Source: Limnobacter olei
GTDB taxonomy: Bacteria > Pseudomonadota > Gammaproteobacteria > Burkholderiales > Burkholderiaceae_B
Assembly: GCF_029087225.1 (NCBI RefSeq)
Contig: NZ_JARFJD010000005.1
Location: 1 to 64,000, forward strand
Reading direction: 5' to 3'
DNA length: 64,000 bases
The notes beneath the pieces were generated by a model, which saw only the letters and a list, made by a program, of their open reading frames with translations, ran no database searches and had not been told where the DNA came from. The translations under genes and the position numbers were made by a program. Below are positions 14,837 through 21,975 of the stretch, piece by piece (positions within the stretch are counted from its first letter, which is position 1; each line of letters begins with the position of its first letter).

Positions 14837-15138
14837 CGCCCTACGCTGGCCATAATCTCTGCGGCAAAACTACGGCTTTTCGAAAGGCTTAAGCTATTGC
14901 TTGGACCTAGGCCCATCGTCTCAGAGCTTAAATGCTCAAGATGGGATGCCAACGCCTCGGTCGTGCACCCGGCCCTAATAATTGAGACGATGTGAGTAGC
15001 GTAGCTGTCATACTCGTCAGCGGGCGCCGCAACCCCAGGCTCAACACCAATCGGATCCCACCGGCGCAAGATTGCTTGCACAAATAGAATATCCGCCATC
15101 GCTGCGTTCTTGAGTGTTTTTTTATTGGGTGCTGACAT
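14806..15138 (-). CDS. DUF1871-like small protein
   Basis: The 110-residue product from the ATG at 15138 contains ILRRWDPIGVEPG...DEYDSYATHIVSIIRAGCTTEALASHL (key words WDPIGV, DEYDSYA, GCTTEALASHL), and ETMGLG. This WDP...YDxY layout is that of DUF1871-type proteins, whose role is unknown. Its last nine residues (SNTSFEADA) are encoded by the attC itself, because the stop is 30 bp inside the site; this may be an acquired extension. Upstream in-frame residues to 15195 come from another attC and are excluded. Confidence 0.65.
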   Translation of the reverse strand: MSAPNKKTLKNAAMADILFVQAILRRWDPIGVEPGVAAPADEYDSYATHIVSIIRAGCTTEALASHLEHLSSETMGLGPSNSLSLSKSRSFAAEIMASVGRSNTSFEADA

Positions 15139-15147
15139 TTCTAAGCG

Positions 15148-15256
15148 ATCTAACGTTCGTGGTGAGCGGCGTGCCAGCCCGGTAAGCGAAGACACATTGC
15201 CAGAGGCCCCGCAACAGCGCGCCGTTTGGCACGTCCGCTCGACCGCAGGGTTAGGC
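15148..15256 (-). repeat. attC site
   Basis: Boxes ATCTAAC (15148-15154) and GTTAGGC (15250-15256), with ggtgagcggcgtgcca pairing with tggcacgtccgctc; a strong palindrome. Confidence 0.9.
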
Positions 15257-15454
15257 GGGTGTTGTACTGGAGACCGTGACCGGCTGGCAAGCCGAGGATG
15301 CCAGCCGTTGACATGGCACGACTGTGCCGACGGAGCGATGACTTTGCACAGCGCCAGCGCTGCTTGTGCTCAACAGACGTTGCATGGCACTGATGACCCA
15401 CCACGATGGTTCGCCGGCCGCCAGCGGACGGACGGCCCGGCAGAGACTGAGCAT
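15251..15454 (-). CDS. Doubtful 67-residue ORF in a cassette without a clear gene
   Basis: The roughly 300-bp cassette between attC sites at 15148-15256 and 15557-15670 has no convincing gene. This frame is the best candidate because its TAA sits in the GTTAG box, as for most other cassette genes. The start is uncertain and there is no clear ribosome-binding site. The translation (MLSLCRAVRPLAAGEPSWWV...) matches nothing I know. A second minus-strand frame overlaps it completely. The cassette may instead be non-coding or carry a decayed gene. Confidence 0.2.
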   Translation of the reverse strand: MLSLCRAVRPLAAGEPSWWVISAMQRLLSTSSAGAVQSHRSVGTVVPCQRLASSACQPVTVSSTTPA

Positions 15455-15556
15455 GAGACCCAGAGCAGGACTCGGTGATGAGCATGGCGGTCATGGCGGA
15501 AGCGGTGGCATGCAACGCGAGATTCGGTGAGCAACGAGCCATGCGCATGAACACTG

Positions 15557-15670
15557 GCCTAACGTTGGAGGTGACCGGCACGCACCGGCAGCGCGCCGCA
15601 AGGTGCACGATCACACGCGCGCCTTGCGGCGCGCTGCCGCTGCGTGTCCGCGTCGAACGACCTGTTAGGC
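15557..15670 (-). repeat. attC site
   Basis: Boxes GCCTAAC (15557-15563) and GTTAGGC (15664-15670) are perfect complements. The interior is almost a perfect hairpin (ggcagcgcgccgcaagg against ccttgcggcgcgctgcc). This is the attC of the first cassette. Confidence 0.95.
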
Positions 15671-15715
15671 CGCATTCTGCGGGCGTTCCTGCGTCGCCGC
15701 GATGCAGACATCTTT

Positions 15716-16216
15716 CTACCTCGGTAGCGGGGTGTTAGAGCCTCCGCGAAGGACCTCTTCAGCTTGGCTCTGCGCACTGCGGCCCGGCGCAAGCTCTACT
15801 CCATAGAACACGCGGTCTCCCTTCAGGAATACGACGGTGTACTTGTCCATAGGGATGTGCGTGTTCCACGTTCCGCCGTATCCGCACCCGCCCAGACCGT
15901 ACCGAACCTTCTTTTGAGCAGTACCTTTCAGCGTATGTAGCACCTCAAGCGTTGCCCACCCCTCCCCCTCAAAAGCAGTTGGATTGGCCTTTCCGTTGTC
16001 GCCCTGTTCGACAGCTCGAACCACCAGAATTGAGTCTGCTTCCTCCTTGTACCGCTTTCTCACTTCACTCTCCGTCGGCAGTTGCTCGCCCGGTCGAGGA
16101 GGTTGGCACGCGTAGGCCGCGGGCGCATACGCCATGAGCAGTGCGACGAAGCTGGGAGCAACTAAGCTCCACATCCGCTGAACTGGCGTGACTTCGGGAC
16201 GTCTTATTTGGCTCAT
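15716..16216 (-). CDS. Secreted hypothetical protein, first cassette
   Basis: The 166-residue protein has an N-terminal export signal (MWSLVAPSFVALLMAYAPAAYAC, hydrophobic core around 18-33, cut after AYA). The mature part contains ADSILVVRAVEQGD, ATLEVLHTLKGT and RYGLGGCGYGGTW, a beta-rich layout seen in secreted proteins of unknown role that begin with a conserved Cys. It is the cassette nearest attI, so the most recently inserted, and best placed for expression from any integron promoter. The stop is 46 bp before its attC. Confidence 0.7.
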   Translation of the reverse strand: MSQIRRPEVTPVQRMWSLVAPSFVALLMAYAPAAYACQPPRPGEQLPTESEVRKRYKEEADSILVVRAVEQGDNGKANPTAFEGEGWATLEVLHTLKGTAQKKVRYGLGGCGYGGTWNTHIPMDKYTVVFLKGDRVFYGVELAPGRSAQSQAEEVLRGGSNTPLPR

Positions 16217-16242
16217 GTTGTTTGCAGGGCGTACCGGAAGCG

Positions 16243-16352
16243 GCCTAACTAGTTTTATCGAACAATAACGGCGATATCCATTTATTCGAACATCACCCCT
16301 GAGGGCACCTCAACCGAGTGAGCCCTTTGTGTAGCTTAGCGACTGACAAATA
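16243..16352 (-). other. attI recombination site region
   Basis: The minus strand reads GTTAGGCCGC at the cassette junction; the plus-strand box GCCTAAC is at 16243-16249. It lies between the first cassette and intI with no matching second core box, as expected for attI. The rest of the segment to the integrase promoter would hold accessory integrase-binding sites and perhaps the cassette promoter, but I cannot place a firm -35/-10 pair for that. The right border is approximate. Confidence 0.75.
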
Positions 16353-16356
16353 TACT
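16327..16356 (+). promoter_or_regulatory. Candidate intI promoter
   Basis: TTGTGT (16327-16332) and TATACT (16351-16356) are 18 bp apart. The predicted transcript would start at about 16363, the A of the ATG, so the mRNA would be leaderless or nearly so. The -10 box overlaps the LexA-type site. Confidence 0.5.
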
Positions 16357-16372
16357 GTATAAATGAACAGTA
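16353..16372. promoter_or_regulatory. LexA-type operator over the intI start
   Basis: The sequence contains CTGT, eight bases, ACAG (16355-16370) inside a longer near-palindrome that starts tactg and ends cagta. This matches the proteobacterial LexA box. It covers both the -10 box and the ATG of intI. LexA control of integron integrases is known for Vibrio and class 1 integrons; here it is inferred from the motif. Confidence 0.85.
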
Positions 16373-17376
16373 TAACCAAAACCCAAAACTCGCCACGTTT
16401 ACTTGACCAATTGCGCACTGCGATTCGGTACAAACACTATTCCCACGCAACCGAAAAAGCGTATGTGTACTGGGTTCGGTTTTACATTCGCTTCCACAAC
16501 TTACAACACCCAGCTGAAATGTCAGCACCGCATGTTGAAGCATTTCTGCAGTACCTAAGCGTTAAGCGAAAAGTTTCAGCATCAACACACAAACAGGCCT
16601 TGTCCGCATTACTTTTTCTCTATCGCGAGGTTCTAAAGCAAAACCTGCCGTGGCTAGAAGAAGTAAGTCGTCCGACTACTTCAAAGCGTTTACCTGTGGT
16701 CCTCACCCGTCAAGAAGTCGCCTCCGCCTTTAGTAATCTCGAAGGAGTACACTTATTGGTCGCCAAGCTGCTGTATGGCACTGGTATGCGAATTATGGAA
16801 GCACTTCGCCTGCGTACAAAAGACATTGATTTTGAGCACAACTGCATCATCATCCGATGCGGTAAAGGAGACAAAGACAGGGTCGTTATGCTTCCTGCTT
16901 CACTTGCTGGTTCTTTGAAAAAACAGCTGCTACACGCGCATGAAGTCTGGAAGGGTGACAGAGCCAATTTACTACCCGGTGTGGAGCTTCCTAATGCACT
17001 AGAGGTCAAGTATCCCCGTGCTCCCGAGAGCTGGGCATGGTTCTGGGTATTCCCTCAAGAGAGAACTTCCAATTGTCCAGTGAGCGGCATTCACCGCAGG
17101 CATCATTTATATCCACAAACTTTCAGACGAGACTTCAAGCGCGCACTTGAAAGTGCTGGTATTCACAAACCGGCATCACCCCATACACTACGGCATAGTT
17201 TCGCAACTCACCTTCTTCAATCTGGCGCTGATGTCCGAACAGTTCAAACATTGCTGGGTCATAACGACCTGAATACAACCATGATTTACACGCACGTAGC
17301 GAATTGTGTAGGTGGAGTGGCCAGCCCTTTAGACTCACTTTCCTGCCGCACCATAGCTACCGCAAGCCAATTCTAA
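16363..17376 (+). CDS. intI: Integron integrase IntI (tyrosine recombinase)
   Basis: The 337-residue protein has the same length as IntI1 and close similarity. It includes an N-terminal core-binding domain (about 10-95), catalytic R143, K168 or K171, H274, R277, H300 and nucleophile Y309, and the integron-specific patch between 205 and 250 ([36 protein letters not shown]). This extra segment is what lets integrases grip single-stranded attC hairpins. The gene points away from the cassettes, the standard layout. All catalytic residues are intact, so it is probably active. It captures, excises and reorders cassettes between attC and attI. Confidence 0.97.
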   Translation: MNSITKTQNSPRLLDQLRTAIRYKHYSHATEKAYVYWVRFYIRFHNLQHPAEMSAPHVEAFLQYLSVKRKVSASTHKQALSALLFLYREVLKQNLPWLEEVSRPTTSKRLPVVLTRQEVASAFSNLEGVHLLVAKLLYGTGMRIMEALRLRTKDIDFEHNCIIIRCGKGDKDRVVMLPASLAGSLKKQLLHAHEVWKGDRANLLPGVELPNALEVKYPRAPESWAWFWVFPQERTSNCPVSGIHRRHHLYPQTFRRDFKRALESAGIHKPASPHTLRHSFATHLLQSGADVRTVQTLLGHNDLNTTMIYTHVANCVGGVASPLDSLSCRTIATASQF

Positions 17377-17616
17377 AGCCCACACTTACTGCACAAACTA
17401 CATTGAATCGTAATGAAAGTAAATTAATCCCGCACCAACATCAAGCATTACCCTCCCCTCACCCCAGTGCTTAATAAATAATCAACCGCTAAAACCCGCA
17501 CCCATCCTCGTTATCAGCCACACAGCAAAAAACACCACCCCTCATTTGCGGGAATAAAAAAACCGGACCACCCCGCTACGAATGGTCCGGTTTTCAGGAA
17601 GAAAAAATTATTGTTT
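17377..17616. other. Intergenic region between intI and the hydrolase gene
   Basis: It separates two convergent genes (intI on + and the hydrolase on -). Apart from the terminator hairpin at 17556-17594 I see only A/C-rich sequence, and no attC-like box. It marks the right border of the integron. Confidence 0.6.
17556..17594 (-). terminator. Rho-independent terminator
   Basis: Stem CCGGACCA (17563-17570) and TGGTCCGG (17583-17590), 12-nt loop. Read leftwards it ends in seven T, so it mainly serves the hydrolase gene at 17617; read rightwards it has four T and may also stop intI transcripts. Confidence 0.85.
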
Positions 17617-18531
17617 TTATGCGGCCACTGGTGCCTTGGTCACTGCTTTGCTCATGCGTGCACGCACTGCTTTTTTCACTTCGGGGTTGGGGTTGCGCAT
17701 GGCTTGGTTGACCTTCTCCACGAAAGCGTCGATCTCTTTCATGAAGTGGCTGTTGTCATGGTCCCAGGGGTGGAAGTCGGCGCGGAAGTAGTCGAAGAAG
17801 TCGCTCATCGCGTTGCGGAAAATGCCTTCCTTGCCCAACAACATTTTGGCAACGGCTTTATAGCCTTGCAGGTGCTTGCCCTTGGTGTTGGGGTCGGCGA
17901 ACACCAGGCGTGCGTGGAAGTACATAATGACGGGCCAGAAAATTACGGTGGCCAGCACCATGCCAAAGCGGCGAATAAAGCGGTTGTACACGTTGTCGGG
18001 AATCACGGTGTTCCACACGTCGTAAGCCACGGCTTTGTGCTCGGTTTCTTCGTACGCATGCCACTGCCACATTTGCTTGAAACCTTCGTCCGATTTCTCG
18101 CCAGTTACTTTTGGATCTTTCAACACGGCGTCGGCCATGATGGCGGTGTAATGTTCAAGCGCAATGGTGCCAGCCAGCGACAATTTTTTGCCCAGGCCTT
18201 TTTGCAAACCACCCAGCAATTTCCACAGCATTTTGTCCAGCTTCAAAGCGGGCACGCCACTGCGGTCCATCATCTCGTTGTATTCCTCGTGCTCGCGGCT
18301 GTGCAGCGCTTCCTGGCCGATGAATGCGGTGATGGCTTGTTTCAGTTCGGGGTCGGTCACCTGGTCTTTGTAGGCGCGCACGGAGTCCATGAACAAACGC
18401 TCGCCTGCGGGGAACAACACCGACAGTGCGTTGAAGAAATGGGTGACGTGCTCACCGGCTTCGTGCCAGTTGTTGATGCGGGACTCGTCAAGGTTGATCT
18501 TGACGTCACGGCGCACTGGAATGACTTTCAT
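17617..18531 (-). CDS. Predicted metal-dependent hydrolase (PF10118, COG3687)
   Basis: The 304-residue protein matches the Metal_hydrol family: FPAGERLFMD (about 40-49), GQEALHSREHEEYNEMM (about 72-88), LEHYTAIMAD (about 124-133) and the EETEHKAVAYDVW block (about 161-173). The Glu and His residues in these helices suggest a di-iron or similar site in a ferritin-like helical bundle. The reaction is unknown. A short hydrophobic stretch near 195-210 may touch the membrane. ATG at 18531 follows AAAGGAG. It stands alone with its own terminator; two palindromes upstream are possible operators. Confidence 0.85.
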   Translation of the reverse strand: MKVIPVRRDVKINLDESRINNWHEAGEHVTHFFNALSVLFPAGERLFMDSVRAYKDQVTDPELKQAITAFIGQEALHSREHEEYNEMMDRSGVPALKLDKMLWKLLGGLQKGLGKKLSLAGTIALEHYTAIMADAVLKDPKVTGEKSDEGFKQMWQWHAYEETEHKAVAYDVWNTVIPDNVYNRFIRRFGMVLATVIFWPVIMYFHARLVFADPNTKGKHLQGYKAVAKMLLGKEGIFRNAMSDFFDYFRADFHPWDHDNSHFMKEIDAFVEKVNQAMRNPNPEVKKAVRARMSKAVTKAPVAA

Positions 18532-18579
18532 GGTGTACTCCTTTGGTTGCAGCTATTTTTATACTTTGGTACTAACGAT

Positions 18580-18595
18580 TACATTGCTCAATGTA
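18580..18595. promoter_or_regulatory. Palindrome, possible operator
   Basis: TACATTG, two bases, CAATGTA forms a perfect 7+2+7 inverted repeat about 50 bp upstream of the hydrolase start. The form is typical of a dimeric regulator site (TetR or FadR-like); the regulator is unknown. Confidence 0.45.
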
Positions 18596-18648
18596 TCAAT
18601 CATTTTCGTCATTAACAACTGTAAACGTTAGAAAAACACTCTAAATTT

Positions 18649-18662
18649 CAAACGATCGTTTG
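18649..18662. promoter_or_regulatory. Palindrome CAAACGATCGTTTG, possible TetR-type operator
   Basis: A perfect 14-bp palindrome in the divergent region between the hydrolase (-) and pirin (+) genes. It resembles sites bound by TetR-family regulators of fatty-acid genes with an ACGATCGT core. It lies 118 bp from the hydrolase start and 160 bp from the pirin start. Confidence 0.5.
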
Positions 18663-18753
18663 TTTTTAGAAACACAGCAAACCATTGATTCAATTGCATA
18701 AATAATTTTGCAGTGCAATATGAAACCAGGTTCTTTTACTGGAAGTGTTTGTT

Positions 18754-18778
18754 CCACAAGGCCTTCCGCACCTTGTGG
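18754..18778. promoter_or_regulatory. Inverted repeat upstream of the pirin gene
   Basis: CCACAAGG and CCTTGTGG (8-bp stem, 9-nt loop) lie 46 bp before the pirin ATG. It could be an operator or a leader hairpin; no T-run follows, so it is not a terminator. Confidence 0.4.
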
Positions 18779-18823
18779 TGTGCGGTAAAATCGAAGTATT
18801 CATCAGTTCATTGAGAGGTATTT

Positions 18824-19684
18824 ATGAACGCGCCAAAACCAATTTCTGTACAACAGCCGCGCACCGTGGAACACATTGTGGTGGGCCAACCGACCAGCGA
18901 TGGTGCTGGCGTGAAGCTGACCCGCGTGATTACGCAAAACCTGCAGCGCAGGCTAGACCCATTTCTGATGCTGGACAACTTTGGCAGCGACAACCCCAAC
19001 GATTACATTGCGGGCTTTCCGAACCACCCGCACCGTGGGTTTGAAACCATCACTTACATGATTGCCGGGCGCATGCTGCACGAGGACAGCAAGGGCAACA
19101 AAGGCTTGCTGGAAAACGGCGGCGTGCAGTGGATGACGGCCGGGCGCGGTGTGTTTCACAGTGAAATTCCGCAACAGGAAGAAGGCGTGATGGAAGGCTT
19201 TCAACTGTGGTTGAACCTGCCCGCGAAAGACAAAATGTGCACGCCCTGGTATCGCGATTTCAAGAACAACGACCTGCCCCAGTTTAAAACCGCCGATGGT
19301 GTTGCGGTGACCGTGATTGCAGGCAACAGCCATGGCGTGGAAGGTGCGGTAAGCCGCGAGGGCACGCAGCCTTTGTACCTTGATTTGCACTTGCCTGCGA
19401 ATTCGAAATTTGTGCAAGAACTACCTGCGCAACACAATGCGGTGGTGTTTGTTTACCGAGGTGAAGTGAAGGTGGGCAGCCAAGTGGTGGGCGACAAGCG
19501 CATGGCGATTTTGAAGAACGAAGGCGATGGCGTGAAGATTGAAGCCAGTGCTGATGCAAAAGCATTGCTAATTGCAGGCAAGCCACTGAATGAGCCAATT
19601 GCGCAATACGGCCCGTTTGTGATGAACACTGAACAGGAAATTCGGCAGGCCTTGCAAGATTTCAGGGAAGGCACGCTGGCGTAA
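18824..19684 (+). CDS. Pirin family protein
   Basis: A 286-residue bicupin. The N-terminal cupin holds GFPNHPHRGFETITYM (about 64-79) with two His and a Glu that bind iron, plus GGVQWMTAGRGVFHSE (about 98-113). The C-terminal pirin domain includes AVVFVYRGEV. Pirins act as quercetin 2,3-dioxygenases or redox sensors; which applies here is unclear. ATG at 18824 is preceded by GAGAGG. A terminator follows directly. Confidence 0.93.
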   Translation: MNAPKPISVQQPRTVEHIVVGQPTSDGAGVKLTRVITQNLQRRLDPFLMLDNFGSDNPNDYIAGFPNHPHRGFETITYMIAGRMLHEDSKGNKGLLENGGVQWMTAGRGVFHSEIPQQEEGVMEGFQLWLNLPAKDKMCTPWYRDFKNNDLPQFKTADGVAVTVIAGNSHGVEGAVSREGTQPLYLDLHLPANSKFVQELPAQHNAVVFVYRGEVKVGSQVVGDKRMAILKNEGDGVKIEASADAKALLIAGKPLNEPIAQYGPFVMNTEQEIRQALQDFREGTLA

Positions 19685-19712
19685 AAAAAGCCCGGAGAAA
19701 TCCGGGCTTTTT
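19683..19712. terminator. Bidirectional terminator
   Basis: Seven A, stem GCCCGGA (19690-19696), loop GAAA, TCCGGGC (19701-19707), then five T. It serves the pirin gene from the left and the CoA ligase gene from the right. Confidence 0.9.
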
Positions 19713-19754
19713 GTTTGGCGATTGAGTTGCGATTAAGTCGAACTTGGGTCGCGC

Positions 19755-21446
19755 TTACTGCTCAATCACCACTGGTTTTTTCATTTTCACCCAGGCTTCT
19801 GCCTTGGGCAAATAGTTCTCCTCGATCACATTGCGCTTGATTTTCATGGTGGGTGTCAGGAAGCCGTTTTCCATGGTCCACAGGTCTTTTACCACCACAA
19901 TGCAACTCAACTTCTCATGCGCTTCAAGCTGACCATTCACATGGTTTAGCAACTCGGTCATTTCACTTTCAACACGTGCGGCCTCAGCCGGGTTTTGCTC
20001 TACTTGTTTGTGTTCTTCAAGGGGCAACATGACCAAGGCAAACGGTTGCGGAAACGAGGGGCCAGTCACGCACACGGCCTCGATCAATTCATGGCCATTC
20101 AAGCGGTTTTCAATGGGCACCGGTGCAATGTATTTGCCCTTGCTGGTTTTGAACAATTCTTTCACGCGGCCGGTAATTTTCAAGCGGCCTTGGGCGTCGA
20201 TCACACCCATGTCGCCTGTTTTCAAAAAGCCGTCTTCGGTATACGACTGCGCAGTCAGCTCGGGGTTTTTGTAATAGCCCATCATGTTGCATGGGCTTTT
20301 CACCAGCACCTCACCCACCTCGGAAATTTTGCATTCCACGCCGGGATAGGTGTTGCCCACGTAGCCTACACGCACCTTGCCGGGCAGGCTGCAATGCGAG
20401 TAGGCGAAGTTTTCGCTCATGGCGTAGCCTTCGAGCAAATCAAGCCCCAGGTTGCGGTACCAGGACATTAGCGCAGGGGCCAAGGGTGCGGAGCCACTGA
20501 GCGCCATTCGAACTTCAGACAAGCCCAGTTTTTTCAGCAAGAACTTTTTGAATAAACCGGAAAGAATCGGAATTCGGAAAATAACTTGCTGCACACCCAG
20601 CGGAATTTTTCCGCAAATACCGTTGTAAAACTTGGTCCACAAACGCGGCACCGAGAAAAACAAAGTGGGCCGTGCGCGTTGCAAGTCTTGAATAAAGCTG
20701 TCGAGCCCGAACGAGAAGTACACATGGAAGCCATAGAACAGCGAACCGGTTTCCAGAATGGCGCGCTCGGCGGCATGGGCCAGCGGCAGGTAGGAAATCA
20801 TTCGATCGTTGTTGCTGAAGGTCATCACTTTCGAGGTGCCGCGCAGTGCGCTGATCATGGCGTTGAACGAGATCATCACGCCCTTGGGTTTTCCGGTACT
20901 GCCGGATGTGTACAGCATGGTGGCCATTTCGTCTTTGCTGCGCTTCACCGGGTTTTGGGTGGGTGCAGTGGCGGCCACAATGTCGTCCCATTTCTTGGCG
21001 TGGGCCAACTGGGGCGCCAAGGGCAAAGTAATGGTGGGCATGCTGGAGGGAATGCCCTTTTCAACCACGCGCCACAACTCGTCCATCTTGCCGATGAAGA
21101 TCATTTTCGCATCGCTGTTGTCCAGCACATATTCAGCGGTTTCAGCATTCAGTGTGGGGTACAAGGGAATGGACACATGCCCTGCCCGCCAAATGGCGAG
21201 GTCGGCCATGATCCAGTGCGCACTGTTCTTGCCCAGAATGCCGATGTGGGTTTTCTCAGGCAGGTTCAGCGATTGCAGGTACGCGGCCATTCTGTTCACC
21301 TGGTCGGCCACTTGGCCCCAGGTGTAGTCCACCGTTTTTTCAGTTGAAAAAGGCTGGGTGAAATAAACCTTGTTGGGTTGGGTGGCTGCCCAATGGTCCA
21401 GGCAATCCAGCAGGGTTTCGAATTTCTCGTACTGCGCTGCACTCAT
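19755..21446 (-). CDS. AMP-dependent long-chain acyl-CoA ligase
   Basis: The ATG at 21446 gives 563 residues and is preceded by GGGAG; the longer frame to 21527 has no support. The AMP-binding signature is LYTSGSTGKPKGVM (about 180-193), followed by the LPLAHAAER motif, ALSGSAPL, then GYAMSEN and the TGDMG adenylate motif and GRVKELFKTSKGKYI near the C-terminus. It activates free fatty acids (or related acids) to acyl-CoA with ATP, in the cytosol or at the inner membrane. It lies near thiolase, MaoC and acyl-CoA dehydrogenase genes, which fits a beta-oxidation role. Confidence 0.93.
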   Translation of the reverse strand: MSAAQYEKFETLLDCLDHWAATQPNKVYFTQPFSTEKTVDYTWGQVADQVNRMAAYLQSLNLPEKTHIGILGKNSAHWIMADLAIWRAGHVSIPLYPTLNAETAEYVLDNSDAKMIFIGKMDELWRVVEKGIPSSMPTITLPLAPQLAHAKKWDDIVAATAPTQNPVKRSKDEMATMLYTSGSTGKPKGVMISFNAMISALRGTSKVMTFSNNDRMISYLPLAHAAERAILETGSLFYGFHVYFSFGLDSFIQDLQRARPTLFFSVPRLWTKFYNGICGKIPLGVQQVIFRIPILSGLFKKFLLKKLGLSEVRMALSGSAPLAPALMSWYRNLGLDLLEGYAMSENFAYSHCSLPGKVRVGYVGNTYPGVECKISEVGEVLVKSPCNMMGYYKNPELTAQSYTEDGFLKTGDMGVIDAQGRLKITGRVKELFKTSKGKYIAPVPIENRLNGHELIEAVCVTGPSFPQPFALVMLPLEEHKQVEQNPAEAARVESEMTELLNHVNGQLEAHEKLSCIVVVKDLWTMENGFLTPTMKIKRNVIEENYLPKAEAWVKMKKPVVIEQ

Positions 21447-21631
21447 GTGTTTGTCTCCCGAATTATTTCTGTTTTGAATTCTGTTCTTATAGGCTGATAC
21501 AAGAATATCAGCCCGGTGGCTGCCCAATTAAAAATTCATATTCAATTTGTCAACCTGTACCGCCATATACGAGTTATTGCATGACATTGGCACCAAAATT
21601 TCGCACAGCCTATTTTCATCCGGAGTTCTCA

Positions 21632-21904
21632 ATGAAAACGCTTGTTTCAATCATCGCACTGGGCACCGCGCTTGCATTTTCCCAATTGGCCCAGGCCGGG
21701 GAAAAATACCGGGAACCCCGCATCGACATCAACATCCTGATTCCATCAGCCTTTGCAGCCTTTGGATACGATGATTACTACGACCACCGAGGCAGGGACG
21801 ACTACCGCTACGGCAAACGCTTCCGCGATCGATATGACGATGACGACGACGATTGGGACGACCGCTACCACGATGATGACGACGACGATGACGATGACGA
21901 TTGA
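21632..21904 (+). CDS. Small secreted aspartate-rich protein
   Basis: From the ATG at 21632 (GGAG 8 nt upstream) the product has 90 residues. A signal peptide MKTLVSIIALGTALAFSQLAQA is followed by about 25 neutral residues and then a tail that is almost pure Asp, Tyr, Arg and His, ending in ten Asp in a row. Such acidic tails can bind calcium or other cations. The family is unknown. It is alone between the ligase and the thiolase-like gene. Confidence 0.7.
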   Translation: MKTLVSIIALGTALAFSQLAQAGEKYREPRIDINILIPSAFAAFGYDDYYDHRGRDDYRYGKRFRDRYDDDDDDWDDRYHDDDDDDDDDD

Positions 21905-21920
21905 TTCTCGCCGGCGCTCA

Positions 21921-21975
21921 GGCACTAATCCGGCACTAATCCGGCACTAATCCGGCACTAATTCGGCACTAATTC
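21921..21975. repeat. Tandem 11-bp repeat, five copies
   Basis: GGCACTAATCC occurs three times in a row, followed by two GGCACTAATTC copies, directly after the Asp-rich gene. The last copy overlaps the stop codon of the leftward thiolase-like gene, so copy number changes would alter its C-terminus or read-through. Confidence 0.9.

Noticed and set aside
15150-15614. Minus-strand frame of 154 codons
   Set aside because: It reads through two attC sites, starting inside one and ending inside the other.
17611-18615. Long plus-strand frame of 334 codons
   Set aside because: It is the complement of the PF10118 hydrolase gene and is rich in Val, Gly and His, as expected of a shadow frame.
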